Shown piece after piece: positions 51,515 through 59,775 of a stretch of DNA of 64,000 nucleotides. The position numbers were made by a program, and so were the translations under genes. This DNA comes from an uncultured Lachnospiraceae bacterium (GTDB taxonomy: Bacteria; Bacillota; Clostridia; Lachnospirales; Lachnospiraceae). The notes beneath the pieces were generated by a model that was not told where the DNA came from, searched no databases, and saw only the letters and a program-made list of their open reading frames with translations. The stretch's first letter is position 1, and every line of letters begins with the position of its first letter. The stretch is from NCBI GenBank assembly GCA_937920345.1, contig CALGVA010000062.1, positions 1-64,000 of the forward strand. Reading direction: 5' to 3'.

Positions 51515-53377
51515 TTACAATTCTTTTTCTGTTTCTCCTTCGGCCACTTCCGCCTGCTCCTCTTTTACATCAAAAAGCGCCTCGAACTCGGCACGATTAA
51601 TCTTCTCTTTTTCCAGAAGAAGCTGTGCGCAGCGATGCAGCACATCCGTGTGCTCTAAGATAATCTCCTTCGCCTTGCGGTAACAGTCATCTATGATCGC
51701 CTTTACTTCCTTATCAATCTCTCCGGAAACAGCCTCGCTATGGCTCTTCGCGTGTGCCAGATCTTTACCGATAAATACGGCATCGTCATCATCATCATAA
51801 TTAATCACACCAATATTTTCCGACATACCGTAATACGTTACCATTCTGCGGGCAACCTTGGTCGCATGTTTAATATCGCTCGATGCGCCGCCTGTAATAT
51901 CGTCAAATATGATTTCTTCCGCAATTCGCCCTCCGAGCGACACCATGATATCCTCCAACAGCTTCCCCTTCGTCTGGAACATATCATCCTTCTCGGGAAG
52001 CGGCATCGTATAGCCTGCTGCCCCCGCGCCGGTCGGAATAATCGACACCATATAAACCGGCTCCATCTGCGGAAGGACATGAAACAGAATCGCATGACCC
52101 GCCTCGTGATACGCTGTAATCCTTTTTTCCTTATCGGAAATAATACGGCTCTTCTTCTCCGTACCGATCCCTACCTTGACAAAAGCTTTCTTGATATCTC
52201 CCTGCTTCACGAACGCCCGTTTATCCATGGCGGCATTGATGGCCGCTTCGTTCAGAAGATTCTCCAGGTCTGCCCCCGTAAATCCGGCGGTCGTCTGCGC
52301 GATCTGCTGCAGATCCACATCTTCTCCCAGCGGTTTATTCCTGGAATGCACTTTCAGGATATCCTCCCTGCCTTTCACATCCGGCCGCGATACAGCAATC
52401 TTCCGGTCGAATCTACCCGGTCTTAAGATCGCAGGGTCCAGAATATCTACCCGGTTGGTCGCCGCCATCACGATAATGCCCTCATTGACACCGAACCCGT
52501 CCATCTCTACAAGCAGCTGATTAAGCGTCTGCTCACGCTCATCGTGGCCGCCGCCCATGCCCGTGCCACGACGTCTCGCCACCGCATCAATCTCGTCTAT
52601 AAAAATAATACAGGGTGCATGTCTCTTTGCTTCCGCAAACATATCCCGCACACGGGATGCACCGACACCGACGAACATCTCCACAAAATCCGATCCCGAT
52701 ATGCTGAAGAACGGCACATTCGCCTCTCCCGCAACCGCCTTCGCGAGCAGCGTTTTACCGGTACCGGGCGCACCCTCCAGAAGTATGCCCTTGGGAATCC
52801 TCGCCCCGACTTTCGTGAATTTCCCCGGCTCTTTTAAGAATTCCACAATCTCCTGCAGTTCTTCTTTTTCTTCCTGAAGCCCGGCCACGCCGTTGAGCTT
52901 GATCGTATTCTCTCCACCCAGTGTCAGTTTGGCACGGCTTCTGCCGAAATTCATCATCTTGCCGTTGCTGCCGCCCCCGCTGTTTTGTGCGTTCATCATT
53001 ACAAAGAAGAAAGCACATACAATTACCACAAGCAGAATCGGAAATACGCTGTTCAAGAACCAGTTTTCTTCAGGAACCCCCTGCACTCTGGGGTCGAGTC
53101 CGTAACTTCTGATCAGCTGCTCCGCCTCCGTCACATCCGTAACATTTAAGACAGCCTCCTGCCCGTTCTTGAACGTAATCTCCAATGATCCCGTCGGCGT
53201 ATCTTTATTCGGGCAGATATCGACAACCGCAACCTGATTGTTCTCTATCTGCTTTATCAGTTCGCCCATTGTATAGCTGCTGCTTGATACTCTCGCCGTA
53301 CCGAGCCAGACAGTAAATACCAGCAGACCAAGGATAATTGCAAAATATACATAAAAACTTCTGTTATTCCTGTTCAA
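51515..53377 (-). CDS. ftsH: ATP-dependent membrane zinc metalloprotease FtsH
   Basis: Membrane-anchored AAA+ protease that degrades misfolded and regulatory membrane proteins. The 620-residue chain has two membrane helices (about 9-26 and 110-128) around a short extracytoplasmic domain, Walker A GAPGTGKT (202-209), Walker B IIFIDEID (257-264), the second region of homology ATNRVDILDPAILRPGRFD, and the zinc site HEAGH (424-428). Gly-rich KMMNFGRSRAK links the second helix to the AAA+ domain. Length is normal. It follows hpt by 24 bases, as in Bacillus subtilis and most Clostridia. Confidence 0.98.
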   Translation of the reverse strand: MNRNNRSFYVYFAIILGLLVFTVWLGTARVSSSSYTMGELIKQIENNQVAVVDICPNKDTPTGSLEITFKNGQEAVLNVTDVTEAEQLIRSYGLDPRVQGVPEENWFLNSVFPILLVVIVCAFFFVMMNAQNSGGGSNGKMMNFGRSRAKLTLGGENTIKLNGVAGLQEEKEELQEIVEFLKEPGKFTKVGARIPKGILLEGAPGTGKTLLAKAVAGEANVPFFSISGSDFVEMFVGVGASRVRDMFAEAKRHAPCIIFIDEIDAVARRRGTGMGGGHDEREQTLNQLLVEMDGFGVNEGIIVMAATNRVDILDPAILRPGRFDRKIAVSRPDVKGREDILKVHSRNKPLGEDVDLQQIAQTTAGFTGADLENLLNEAAINAAMDKRAFVKQGDIKKAFVKVGIGTEKKSRIISDKEKRITAYHEAGHAILFHVLPQMEPVYMVSIIPTGAGAAGYTMPLPEKDDMFQTKGKLLEDIMVSLGGRIAEEIIFDDITGGASSDIKHATKVARRMVTYYGMSENIGVINYDDDDDAVFIGKDLAHAKSHSEAVSGEIDKEVKAIIDDCYRKAKEIILEHTDVLHRCAQLLLEKEKINRAEFEALFDVKEEQAEVAEGETEKEL

Positions 53378-53401
53378 AGTAAAACCTCTCTCATTATCGT
53401 T

Positions 53402-53926
53402 TTAATCAAATTTTACAATACCGACGTAGGGCAGATTACGATATTTCTGGTCATAATCCAGACCGTAGCCCACCACAAATTCATCAGGGATCTCGAATCC
53501 GGTATAATCCACCTTAACGTCTACCACTCTTCGGGACGGCTTGTCAAGCAATGTACACAACCGCACGTCCGCAGGTCCCCTGTCCTTCAGCATCTCCAGC
53601 AGGTAACTCAGTGTTCTGCCGGAATCCACAATATCCTCCACTACCAATACATGTCTGTCTGTAAGCGGTTCATCCAGATCCTTAACGATTCTGACCACGC
53701 CGCTGGACTTCGTGTCTTTACCATAGCTGGACACAGACATAAAATCAATCGATACCGGTACGGTGATCCGCTTGGCAAGCTCGCACATAAAGAAACTGCC
53801 GCCCTTGAGTACACAGACCAAATGCACCTGTCTGCCTGCATAATCTCTGGAAATCTGGTCTCCGATCTCCTGAATACGTCTGTCCACCTCTTCCTCACTC
53901 AACAGTACTTCGATTCGTTCCGCCAT
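53402..53926 (-). CDS. hpt: Hypoxanthine phosphoribosyltransferase
   Basis: Purine salvage: converts hypoxanthine or guanine plus PRPP to IMP or GMP. At 174 residues it is typical. The PRPP-binding loop VLVVEDIVDSGRTL is intact, as are LKGGSFFMCEL and the base-binding C-terminal VVGYGLDYDQKYRNLPY. GAGGAGGA precedes the ATG. The start overlaps the end of tilS by 32 bases, a conserved coupling in this cluster, and FtsH is encoded next. Confidence 0.97.
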   Translation of the reverse strand: MAERIEVLLSEEEVDRRIQEIGDQISRDYAGRQVHLVCVLKGGSFFMCELAKRITVPVSIDFMSVSSYGKDTKSSGVVRIVKDLDEPLTDRHVLVVEDIVDSGRTLSYLLEMLKDRGPADVRLCTLLDKPSRRVVDVKVDYTGFEIPDEFVVGYGLDYDQKYRNLPYVGIVKFD

Positions 53927-55433
53927 GAAATCCTCCTCTTAGCTGTACCTGCAAGATACGCCTTGTATTCTCATCAACTTTATAATTCTGGCTGATCCGA
54001 TACCCGGGCACCCACATAATATGCGGTCCGTCAGCCAGTATATACATACTGTCACGCCGGCTCTTCGGGATTTTTTCATTGATCATATACTCTTTAACCG
54101 ATTTCTTATGAAGCGCGGTATCAATAGTAAGATAATCTCCCTGCCGCCTTGTACGCAACAGCACAGACGTAGTTATTTTATCATAATCAAGCCATTTCGT
54201 ATATCTGTTTTCAGGAATATTTTGTTGTTTTTTGCAAAATACGGCGTCATCATCCAGTAACGTAAACGTATAAGTGCCTTCTTCCGGTACCAAAACATCC
54301 ATCGGCGGCTCGACCACATACTCCTTTAGCACTGCCCTATGGTCCATATCCTCCGCTGCCTGCACTGCGTCTTCTTCCGCTTCTCTGTATAAAAATAACC
54401 GGTCGTACTCCTTCCGCGCCCTGATTCCGTAGGGAAGCGATAACTGCCTGCTGCCGTCCCGCCCGATCAGGCGCACGAGGTCCGTAATATGCTGCCCGGT
54501 TATGTCTTTTCTGTATGGGACAAGCCGTTCCATACAGGTAAGGAGCACCCTCTTATACATAACAGGATCTTCCGATAAAAGTTCTCTGCCCCGCACGACA
54601 AGTCTCTCCGGCGCTGCAGTCTGTTTTGCCTCCGCAGCCTGTCTCTTATCCGGCGCCGCACGCTGCGGCGCAATTTCCTCCACATAGATCCCGTATAGCT
54701 TCTCCGCCTGTTTCACCAGATATCTTTCTGTCTCCGACAGAATATCCGCCAGTTCACCCATATGGGCCACCGCACCGACGCAGATTTCCTGCTCCGCATA
54801 GGGCAGAATATGATGCCGTATCCTGTTACGGGTATACCCGTCCTCCTCATTGGTGCTGTCCAGGCAGTAGTCAAGCCCCTGCATCGCAAGATACTGCTCG
54901 ATCTGCACCCGCTCCAGACACAGGAGCGGCCGAATCACCGAACCCCTGACCGGCTGAATCGAGCCAAGCCCCTTGATCCCGCTTCCCCTGAAAAGATGAA
55001 ACAGCATAGTCTCCGCCCTGTCGTTGGCATTATGTGCGACGGCAGTCAGACAGCGCTGCGATCCCTGACGTTTTCCGGCAAGCACCTGACTAAATGTATG
55101 ATACCGTATCTGTCTGCCCGCTTCCTCCGCCGATATTCCATGCGCCGCCGCGTATCCGTTCATGTCCGCATTCTGCAGATAAAAGGGAATCTCCATAGAC
55201 TTACACAGCTGCTGCACATACGCTGCATCCCGCGAAGATTCCGCCCGGACGCCGTGGTCTACATGCACAGCAAGAAGCCGGTAGGGGATCTGCTTCGACA
55301 GTCTCCACAGGATATGCAGCAGACAGACGGAATCCGCACCGCCTGACACACCGGCAGCTACCAGATCACCGGCTCTGATCATCTGATGTCTGTCTATGAA
55401 TCTAACCACCTTATTGTATGTAGTATCCGCCAT
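53895..55433 (-). CDS. tilS: tRNA(Ile)-lysidine synthase
   Basis: Modifies the wobble C of tRNA-Ile(CAU) to lysidine so that it reads AUA. The PP-loop GVSGGADSVCLLHIL is near residue 30, followed by HVDHGVRAESSRDA and VAHNANDRAETMLFHLFRGSG. The C-terminal ~250 residues hold the lysine/tRNA-binding domains, with KWLDYDKI and RRQGDYLTI near the end. The start is placed at ATG 55433 (MADTTYNKVVRF), which matches the family N-terminus; its ribosome site is weak. ATG codons further upstream at about 55517 would add about 28 residues without family support. Confidence 0.95.
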   Translation of the reverse strand: MADTTYNKVVRFIDRHQMIRAGDLVAAGVSGGADSVCLLHILWRLSKQIPYRLLAVHVDHGVRAESSRDAAYVQQLCKSMEIPFYLQNADMNGYAAAHGISAEEAGRQIRYHTFSQVLAGKRQGSQRCLTAVAHNANDRAETMLFHLFRGSGIKGLGSIQPVRGSVIRPLLCLERVQIEQYLAMQGLDYCLDSTNEEDGYTRNRIRHHILPYAEQEICVGAVAHMGELADILSETERYLVKQAEKLYGIYVEEIAPQRAAPDKRQAAEAKQTAAPERLVVRGRELLSEDPVMYKRVLLTCMERLVPYRKDITGQHITDLVRLIGRDGSRQLSLPYGIRARKEYDRLFLYREAEEDAVQAAEDMDHRAVLKEYVVEPPMDVLVPEEGTYTFTLLDDDAVFCKKQQNIPENRYTKWLDYDKITTSVLLRTRRQGDYLTIDTALHKKSVKEYMINEKIPKSRRDSMYILADGPHIMWVPGYRISQNYKVDENTRRILQVQLRGGFHGGTNRSTVE

Positions 55434-55522
55434 TGTAATTCCACGCTCATCAGACCTGTATCGGGCCGTGATGATTTCCTTATCCTGAATGTTATAATAT
55501 AGTTCCATCATATTCATTTCTA

Positions 55523-56761
55523 CTATAAATTGCAATCCTCTGTCTGATCCCAGACACCGACCACCAGCACCGTTATGTCGTCTCTGATCTGCCCTTTGCT
55601 CTGCTTGAGACAATATGCCAGTATCTGATTGGCGATTTCATTTGGATTGGATAACTCCATCTTACCGATAATCTCCGGCAGCACTTCTTCTCCGATCCCC
55701 TGTGAAAGCGCATCCATGACGCCGTCAGACAGCATAATCACATAGTCGCCGTTTTGCAGCGTCCGATACAGCACTTCCGGCTCTAACTGGCCAAAGACGC
55801 CCAATGGAAAATTCTGCGCCGACAGCCTGTCCACCAGCCGCCCGCGCTTAATATACGTACATGCCGCCCCGACTTTAATAAATTCACACTCTCCGGTATA
55901 CAGATTCATATCACATAAATCGAGTGTGGACATATTTTCTTCCTGCCCTGCTGCCGCCAGTGCGCCATTGATCATCTGGATCGCCGCTTCTTTGCGAAAT
56001 CCCGCCTCCAGCAGACGCTCCGTCAGTTCAATTACCCGCTCCGAACTGCTGCACGCCTTCTCACCGGAACCCATGCCGTCCGAAAGAATAGTCACCATCC
56101 TGCCATCTTCCGCTTCATAGAAAGAATAATTATCCCCCGATATATGTTCCGTTTCCTTGACTGCCTTCGCCACTCCGGTCAGCAGATGATAAACCGGCTC
56201 CTCCAGAAAATAATAAGTGCTCCACTCGGGCGTCAGATACAGCGGCGCATTCTTCGCCGGGCGAAGTCTTGTATTGTTGGCTACCGATATAAAATCCGCC
56301 ACATCCTCCACCGATATGTGTTCGTTTTCTCCCAGTCTCACATATTTCTCGGAGATCGTCTTCATTGTCAGACTGATCTCAACATGACCGTCCTCATGTT
56401 CCAGTTCGAAATAATTCCGCAGCTGTATACCGGACTCCCGCAACAGCTTCGCCATCTGCCGGTATCTTCTCTCGCTCATCGGATGATACAGGCAGGTTTC
56501 CTTCGCCACTTCCGCCATAATATGCGCCATTTCCTTGAGGTGCTCCGCCAGAAGTCCCTGATTTTCCTGCAGTTTGCGCTGCCACAGATAATCCCGCCGG
56601 TCCTGTTTGTGTCCGATGGCGGCACCTGTAACGCCCTCTTCCTCCTCAAACAGATCCGCCAGGTCCCTGAAAGACTCCGCATAATTCAGGAGTCTCTGCC
56701 TGCCGTATTCCGGTATGATCGTAATCCTGTTATCGTCCTTCACTTGTGCCTGTTTTCTCAT
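55523..56761 (-). CDS. spoIIE: SpoIIE-type PP2C phosphatase lacking the membrane domain
   Basis: In sporulation SpoIIE dephosphorylates SpoIIAA to activate sigma-F in the forespore. This protein has only 412 residues and no membrane helices, whereas B. subtilis SpoIIE has about 830 with ten helices. Residues 1-190 form a coiled, Gln/Glu-rich segment (FRDLADLFEEEEGV, QKLQEN-like), and about 195-405 are the PP2C domain, with metal aspartates in TILSDGMGSGEKA and VIMLSDGVMDAL and the ending RDDITVLVV. GGGAGG precedes the ATG. It occupies the usual spoIIE slot between divIC and tilS, so orthology rests on position plus domain. Confidence 0.9.
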   Translation of the reverse strand: MRKQAQVKDDNRITIIPEYGRQRLLNYAESFRDLADLFEEEEGVTGAAIGHKQDRRDYLWQRKLQENQGLLAEHLKEMAHIMAEVAKETCLYHPMSERRYRQMAKLLRESGIQLRNYFELEHEDGHVEISLTMKTISEKYVRLGENEHISVEDVADFISVANNTRLRPAKNAPLYLTPEWSTYYFLEEPVYHLLTGVAKAVKETEHISGDNYSFYEAEDGRMVTILSDGMGSGEKACSSSERVIELTERLLEAGFRKEAAIQMINGALAAAGQEENMSTLDLCDMNLYTGECEFIKVGAACTYIKRGRLVDRLSAQNFPLGVFGQLEPEVLYRTLQNGDYVIMLSDGVMDALSQGIGEEVLPEIIGKMELSNPNEIANQILAYCLKQSKGQIRDDITVLVVGVWDQTEDCNL

Positions 56762-56876
56762 GACATGCCTCCCTCATAATCTGCTCTCGCCAACATTCGC
56801 ACCCACGACGGTTTTTACACGCAGCGGTTACCAATATTCAATATATGAGAGGGTTGTCCGGATTATTACCACGAAA

Positions 56877-56910
56877 AAGCAGATTCCGGAACTTTATCCA
56901 AAACCTGCTT
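56877..56910 (-). terminator. Terminator overlapping the divIC stop codon
   Basis: AAGCAGATT (56877-56885) pairs with AACCTGCTT (56902-56910) with one mismatch; on the minus strand TTTTTCG follows. The stem begins at the divIC stop codon. Confidence 0.6.
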
Positions 56911-57214
56911 ACTTTTCATCTTTAAATATGATCTCGCCCTCATACACAAGCCCTAACTTCTCTTTCGCGATCTCTTCCACGTATTTCTTGGTCTGTGTAT
57001 ATTTCTCATATTCCGCGATCTCTTCCGCTCTCGCCTCTTCTGCCTCAATCTCCTGCATTAAAGCTTCTTCCCTTGCCATATAGGTAGCACGTTTGTCACG
57101 AAGTTCAACACTCTTTACCGCGACCACAATCAGCATGATCAAAACAACTGTGGTAACCAAAAGCATGCCTGTCTTGTTCTGGCGCTTCCTACGATATGCT
57201 GCTTTTTTTGCCAT
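56909..57214 (-). CDS. divIC: Septum formation initiator DivIC/FtsB
   Basis: A 101-residue bitopic division protein: a basic N-terminus (AAYRRKRQNK), one membrane helix (about 17-36) and an extracytoplasmic coiled coil rich in Glu/Ala (MAREEALMQEIEAEEARAEEIA), ending in the family EIAKEKLGLVYEGEIIF. It should join FtsL and DivIB in the divisome. Located after yabQ as in B. subtilis, where divIC is linked to the yab sporulation genes. Confidence 0.93.
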   Translation of the reverse strand: MAKKAAYRRKRQNKTGMLLVTTVVLIMLIVVAVKSVELRDKRATYMAREEALMQEIEAEEARAEEIAEYEKYTQTKKYVEEIAKEKLGLVYEGEIIFKDEK

Positions 57215-57245
57215 GCTGCCGATAATACCCCTCTTTCGCCGCTAA

Positions 57246-57752
57246 TTAATGTTTACATAAAATTATTCTAAGGGTTTTTATGAAAACCGTCAACCGTTTT
57301 TTAATAAATTCTTTTACTTTTTTCAATTTCCTCTTCACGAATCGAACAAACCTTCGAACCGCGGAAAATAGGCATTTTATGGGTTTTAGCACAACTTGTA
57401 TGACACGAGTTATGAACCACATTATCTTGTGTATTAGTGTTGACATAATGTATACAAAACGATCTTTTACCGTTACCTTATAGAAAAGCATTCCGAGCGC
57501 TGCCCCCATCACGGCAAACCATCTCAGAACCCCGTCGTTTTCCCTGTAAAGCATATAGAATACACCGATCCCGCACGCGAACCAGTATAATATATCTTCA
57601 ATGGATATTAATATTCTCCCATGCCTGAAAAGCTTCCTGAAGATCAGAACCCAGTCATAGGCAAATGTAATAATCAGACCCATAAGAACGGAATGTAGAA
57701 AAAAAGTAATTTCCTGCACAATGCCCTGACTCATACCCTGCGATTCCCCCAA
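57246..57752 (-). CDS. yabQ: Spore cortex biosynthesis protein YabQ
   Basis: A 168-residue membrane protein with three or four hydrophobic segments in the first 90 residues (ITFFLHSVLMGLIITFAYDW, DILYWFACGIGVFYMLY, WFAVMGAALGMLFY) and a very basic C-terminal tail of Lys/Arg and Val/Phe. This matches YabQ, a mother-cell protein needed for spore cortex. It lies 3 bases after yabP and is therefore read from the same sigma-E-type promoter. Confidence 0.9.
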   Translation of the reverse strand: MGESQGMSQGIVQEITFFLHSVLMGLIITFAYDWVLIFRKLFRHGRILISIEDILYWFACGIGVFYMLYRENDGVLRWFAVMGAALGMLFYKVTVKDRFVYIMSTLIHKIMWFITRVIQVVLKPIKCLFSAVRRFVRFVKRKLKKVKEFIKKRLTVFIKTLRIILCKH

Positions 57753-57755
57753 GAA

Positions 57756-58046
57756 CTACTTAAATAGTCTGGCGATAAACGACTCACCTTTCGCGCCGTA
57801 CCCGGCGTTCTCCGAATAGGTAAAGCTGTCGATCCGGCCGTCTACATCCACCTCTCCTTTGTCCAGTGACAGTCTGCTTACATGCAGCTGTGTACCTTTA
57901 ATCATCAACATGCCCTGTTCCGTTTCCAACAGGATCTCATTAACGTCAAAAGACAGCACATCGTTGACACCGCTTATGGTACATGTCCTTCTGTCAGTGA
58001 GCATAAGCTTATGGGGTCTTTTATTCACATGATTCAGATCTTCCAT
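57756..58046 (-). CDS. yabP: Sporulation protein YabP
   Basis: A 96-residue YabP/YqfC-family protein: HKLMLTDRRTCTISGVNDV at the start, the beta-rich VNEILLETEQGMLMIKGTQLHVSRL in the middle and VDGRIDSFTYSE near the end. In B. subtilis it is made in the mother cell under sigma-E. GGGAGG lies seven bases before the ATG. The upstream sigma-E-type promoter (58104-58132) supports the same timing here. Confidence 0.93.
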   Translation of the reverse strand: MEDLNHVNKRPHKLMLTDRRTCTISGVNDVLSFDVNEILLETEQGMLMIKGTQLHVSRLSLDKGEVDVDGRIDSFTYSENAGYGAKGESFIARLFK

Positions 58047-58103
58047 ACATTATCCTCCCGAAACTGCCGGACACGGCGTGCCGCACAGTTATGCTACTTG
58101 TTA

Positions 58104-58132
58104 AATGTATGTCTGACCCGGGCAGAATATGC
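58104..58132 (-). promoter_or_regulatory. Sigma-E-type sporulation promoter of yabP-yabQ
   Basis: Minus strand GCATATT (58126-58132), a 14-base spacer and CATACATT (58104-58111), an exact fit to the B. subtilis sigma-E consensus (kmATATT, 14-15 bases, CATACAnT). No sigma-A-like hexamers compete at this place. Transcription would start about 50 bases before yabP. Confidence 0.8.
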
Positions 58133-58211
58133 CTGATTTCCTGTTACTGTTCACATCAAATTATTATAGATGCATACAGGATCTGGCATAAATATGAATG
58201 GTAACGATTTC

Positions 58212-58454
58212 TTATGTCAGATAGCGAAACAGTTCTTTTGCTTCCTCCTTGCGCACAGTCTCCTGTACATCCAGAACCTCCACTTTAACTTCCTTATTCC
58301 CGAAGCCGATCGTAATCGTATCTCCTGCCTTGACATTCGTCGAAGCCTTCGCCGGCTTGTCATTGACAAGTACCCTGCCCGCGTCACATGCCTCGTTCGC
58401 CACTGTACGGCGTTTAATCAGGCGGGAAACCTTTAAATACTTATCCAGTCTCAT
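58212..58454 (-). CDS. rqcP: S4-domain RNA-binding protein RqcP (YabO)
   Basis: An 80-residue S4-domain protein (MRLDKYLKVSRLIKRR onward, with NEACDAGRVLVNDKPAKAS). RqcP binds the 50S subunit in ribosome-associated quality control and helps RqcH add Ala tails. ATG 58454 is chosen for the AGGAG seven bases upstream and the family N-terminus; the frame extends 30 codons further without support. A hairpin terminator of hup lies just upstream, so expression is by read-through or its own unseen promoter. Confidence 0.94.
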   Translation of the reverse strand: MRLDKYLKVSRLIKRRTVANEACDAGRVLVNDKPAKASTNVKAGDTITIGFGNKEVKVEVLDVQETVRKEEAKELFRYLT

Positions 58455-58498
58455 AATGCTGCTCCTCTCTATACCTTTCTGTACAAGCCTGTACAGGA

Positions 58499-58528
58499 AA
58501 AGCCCATATGCATATGCATACGGGCTTT
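58499..58528 (-). terminator. Terminator/attenuator between hup and rqcP
   Basis: AAAGCCC (58499-58505) pairs with GGGCTTT (58522-58528), with an inner TATGCA/TGCATA extension; TTTTCC follows on the minus strand. Leaky termination would make HU far more abundant than RqcP. Confidence 0.75.
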
Positions 58529-58549
58529 TATCGTTTCTCGTCAATAATC

Positions 58550-58825
58550 TTATGCGTTAAGCATGTCCTTCAATGCCTTGCCGGCTTTGAACTTAGGTGC
58601 CTTGGAAGCTGCAATCTTCATAACCGCGCCGCTCTGAGGATTTCTGCCCTCTCTTGCCGCTCTCTTGGAAACCTCAAAAGTACCGAAGCCAACTAACTGT
58701 ACTTTACCATCTTTCTTCAGTTCGTCTGCAACAACATCTGTAAATGCCTTTAAAGCCTTCTCTGCATCTTTCTTGGATAATCCTGCCTGATCAGCCATAG
58801 CTGCAACTAATTCTGTCTTGTTCAT
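58550..58825 (-). CDS. hup: HU family DNA-binding protein
   Basis: A 91-residue histone-like protein that bends and compacts DNA. The N-terminal helices (MNKTELVAAMADQAGLSKKDAEKAL) and the arm signature VGFGTFEVSKRAAREGRNPQSG are diagnostic. GAGGAGGAG precedes the ATG. The promoter is close to consensus and preceded by helically phased A-tracts, fitting its expected high expression. Upstream of rqcP as in many Clostridia. Confidence 0.98.
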   Translation of the reverse strand: MNKTELVAAMADQAGLSKKDAEKALKAFTDVVADELKKDGKVQLVGFGTFEVSKRAAREGRNPQSGAVMKIAASKAPKFKAGKALKDMLNA

Positions 58826-58896
58826 CTTAAACTCCTCCTCTTAAATGAGTTTTCATATTGTTACCGGATGTTTCTCTTTTGAAACGCCTACGTACA

Positions 58897-58925
58897 TTTA
58901 TACACGGTTTTCCTATCATTGTCAA
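58897..58925 (-). promoter_or_regulatory. Strong sigma-A promoter of hup
   Basis: Minus strand TTGACA (58920-58925), 17 bases, TATAAA (58897-58902). Confidence 0.88.
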
Positions 58926-58928
58926 GCA

Positions 58929-58965
58929 TAAAAAAGGCATTTTTACGGCATTTTCCGGTATTTTT
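58929..58965. promoter_or_regulatory. Phased A-tracts upstream of the hup promoter
   Basis: An A-run at 58929-58935 and T-runs at 58940-58944, 58951-58954 and 58961-58965; the T-runs have centres about 10.5 bp apart, separated by GC-rich steps. Such spacing gives intrinsically curved DNA, and AT-tracts directly upstream of a -35 can act as an UP element. Confidence 0.6.
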
Positions 58966-59018
58966 ATAAATCCGCAGATTCGAAAATGTATTATGTAAAT
59001 TCTTTCTGTCGTTTTTTG

Positions 59019-59750
59019 TTATTTGCTCTCAGAATCGCCAGCTTCTGCTTTTTCATACCGGTCAATTAAGTCTTCGATACGATCGGTAAGAACCTGTTCC
59101 TGTGATATCTTCGTGATCCTTGCGATATCGGACAGATTAAGGAGCATATCCGCCATAATCTGTTCCAATTCTTTGCTACAGGTCTCAGGCCTGCATGCAC
59201 GGAGCGCCTCCGCCGAACGGATCAGCCCGTCCACATTCTGCTCGTATGTACTGCCGCCCTCATAATACTTATCAATTCTCTTCAACACCTTAGACGCTCT
59301 CGTGAGAGCGGGTAATTCCCGCGGAATCTCGCGCAGCGGGGATTCGATCCAGTCTTTATCCTTCTTTTCTTCCTTCTTGATCTCCTCCCAGTTCGTAAGT
59401 ACCTGTTCCGGTGTATCGGCATTGCCCGTTCCGAATACATGCGGATGTCTGCGCACCATCTTACAGCTGATCTCATCCACCACATCCGCCATCGTGAAGA
59501 GTCCTTCCTCCGATGCGATCTGTGCATGCATGACGACCTGCAGCAATACGTCGCCAAGCTCCTCGCGCATATTTTCGGGATTACCTGTCTGATCATAGAT
59601 ACGAATGGACGCCAGCAGTTCCGCCGCTTCTTCCATCATACACGGCTTCAGACTCTCATGCGTCTGTACCTTGTCCCACGGGCAGCCGTTCTCTCCCCGC
59701 AGCAACCTGATAATTTCCAGCAGATCTTCATATGTATATTTTCTATTCAT
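59019..59750 (-). CDS. mazG: Nucleoside triphosphate pyrophosphohydrolase MazG
   Basis: House-cleaning enzyme that hydrolyses NTPs to NMP and pyrophosphate. The 243-residue protein shows the MazG opening LRGENGCPWDKVQTHESL, the metal-binding EEAAELLASI with EExxE/D-type residues, then ELGDVLLQVVMHAQIA and FTMADVVDEI, followed by a second MazG-like half. ATG 59750 has GAGGG five bases upstream and matches the family start; the frame remains open upstream only because it overlaps the repeat-rich end of the PEGA gene. It is 25 bases after that gene in the same direction. Confidence 0.95.
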   Translation of the reverse strand: MNRKYTYEDLLEIIRLLRGENGCPWDKVQTHESLKPCMMEEAAELLASIRIYDQTGNPENMREELGDVLLQVVMHAQIASEEGLFTMADVVDEISCKMVRRHPHVFGTGNADTPEQVLTNWEEIKKEEKKDKDWIESPLREIPRELPALTRASKVLKRIDKYYEGGSTYEQNVDGLIRSAEALRACRPETCSKELEQIMADMLLNLSDIARITKISQEQVLTDRIEDLIDRYEKAEAGDSESK

Positions 59751-59775
59751 TCCGACCCTCATTTTTGTCCGGCAT

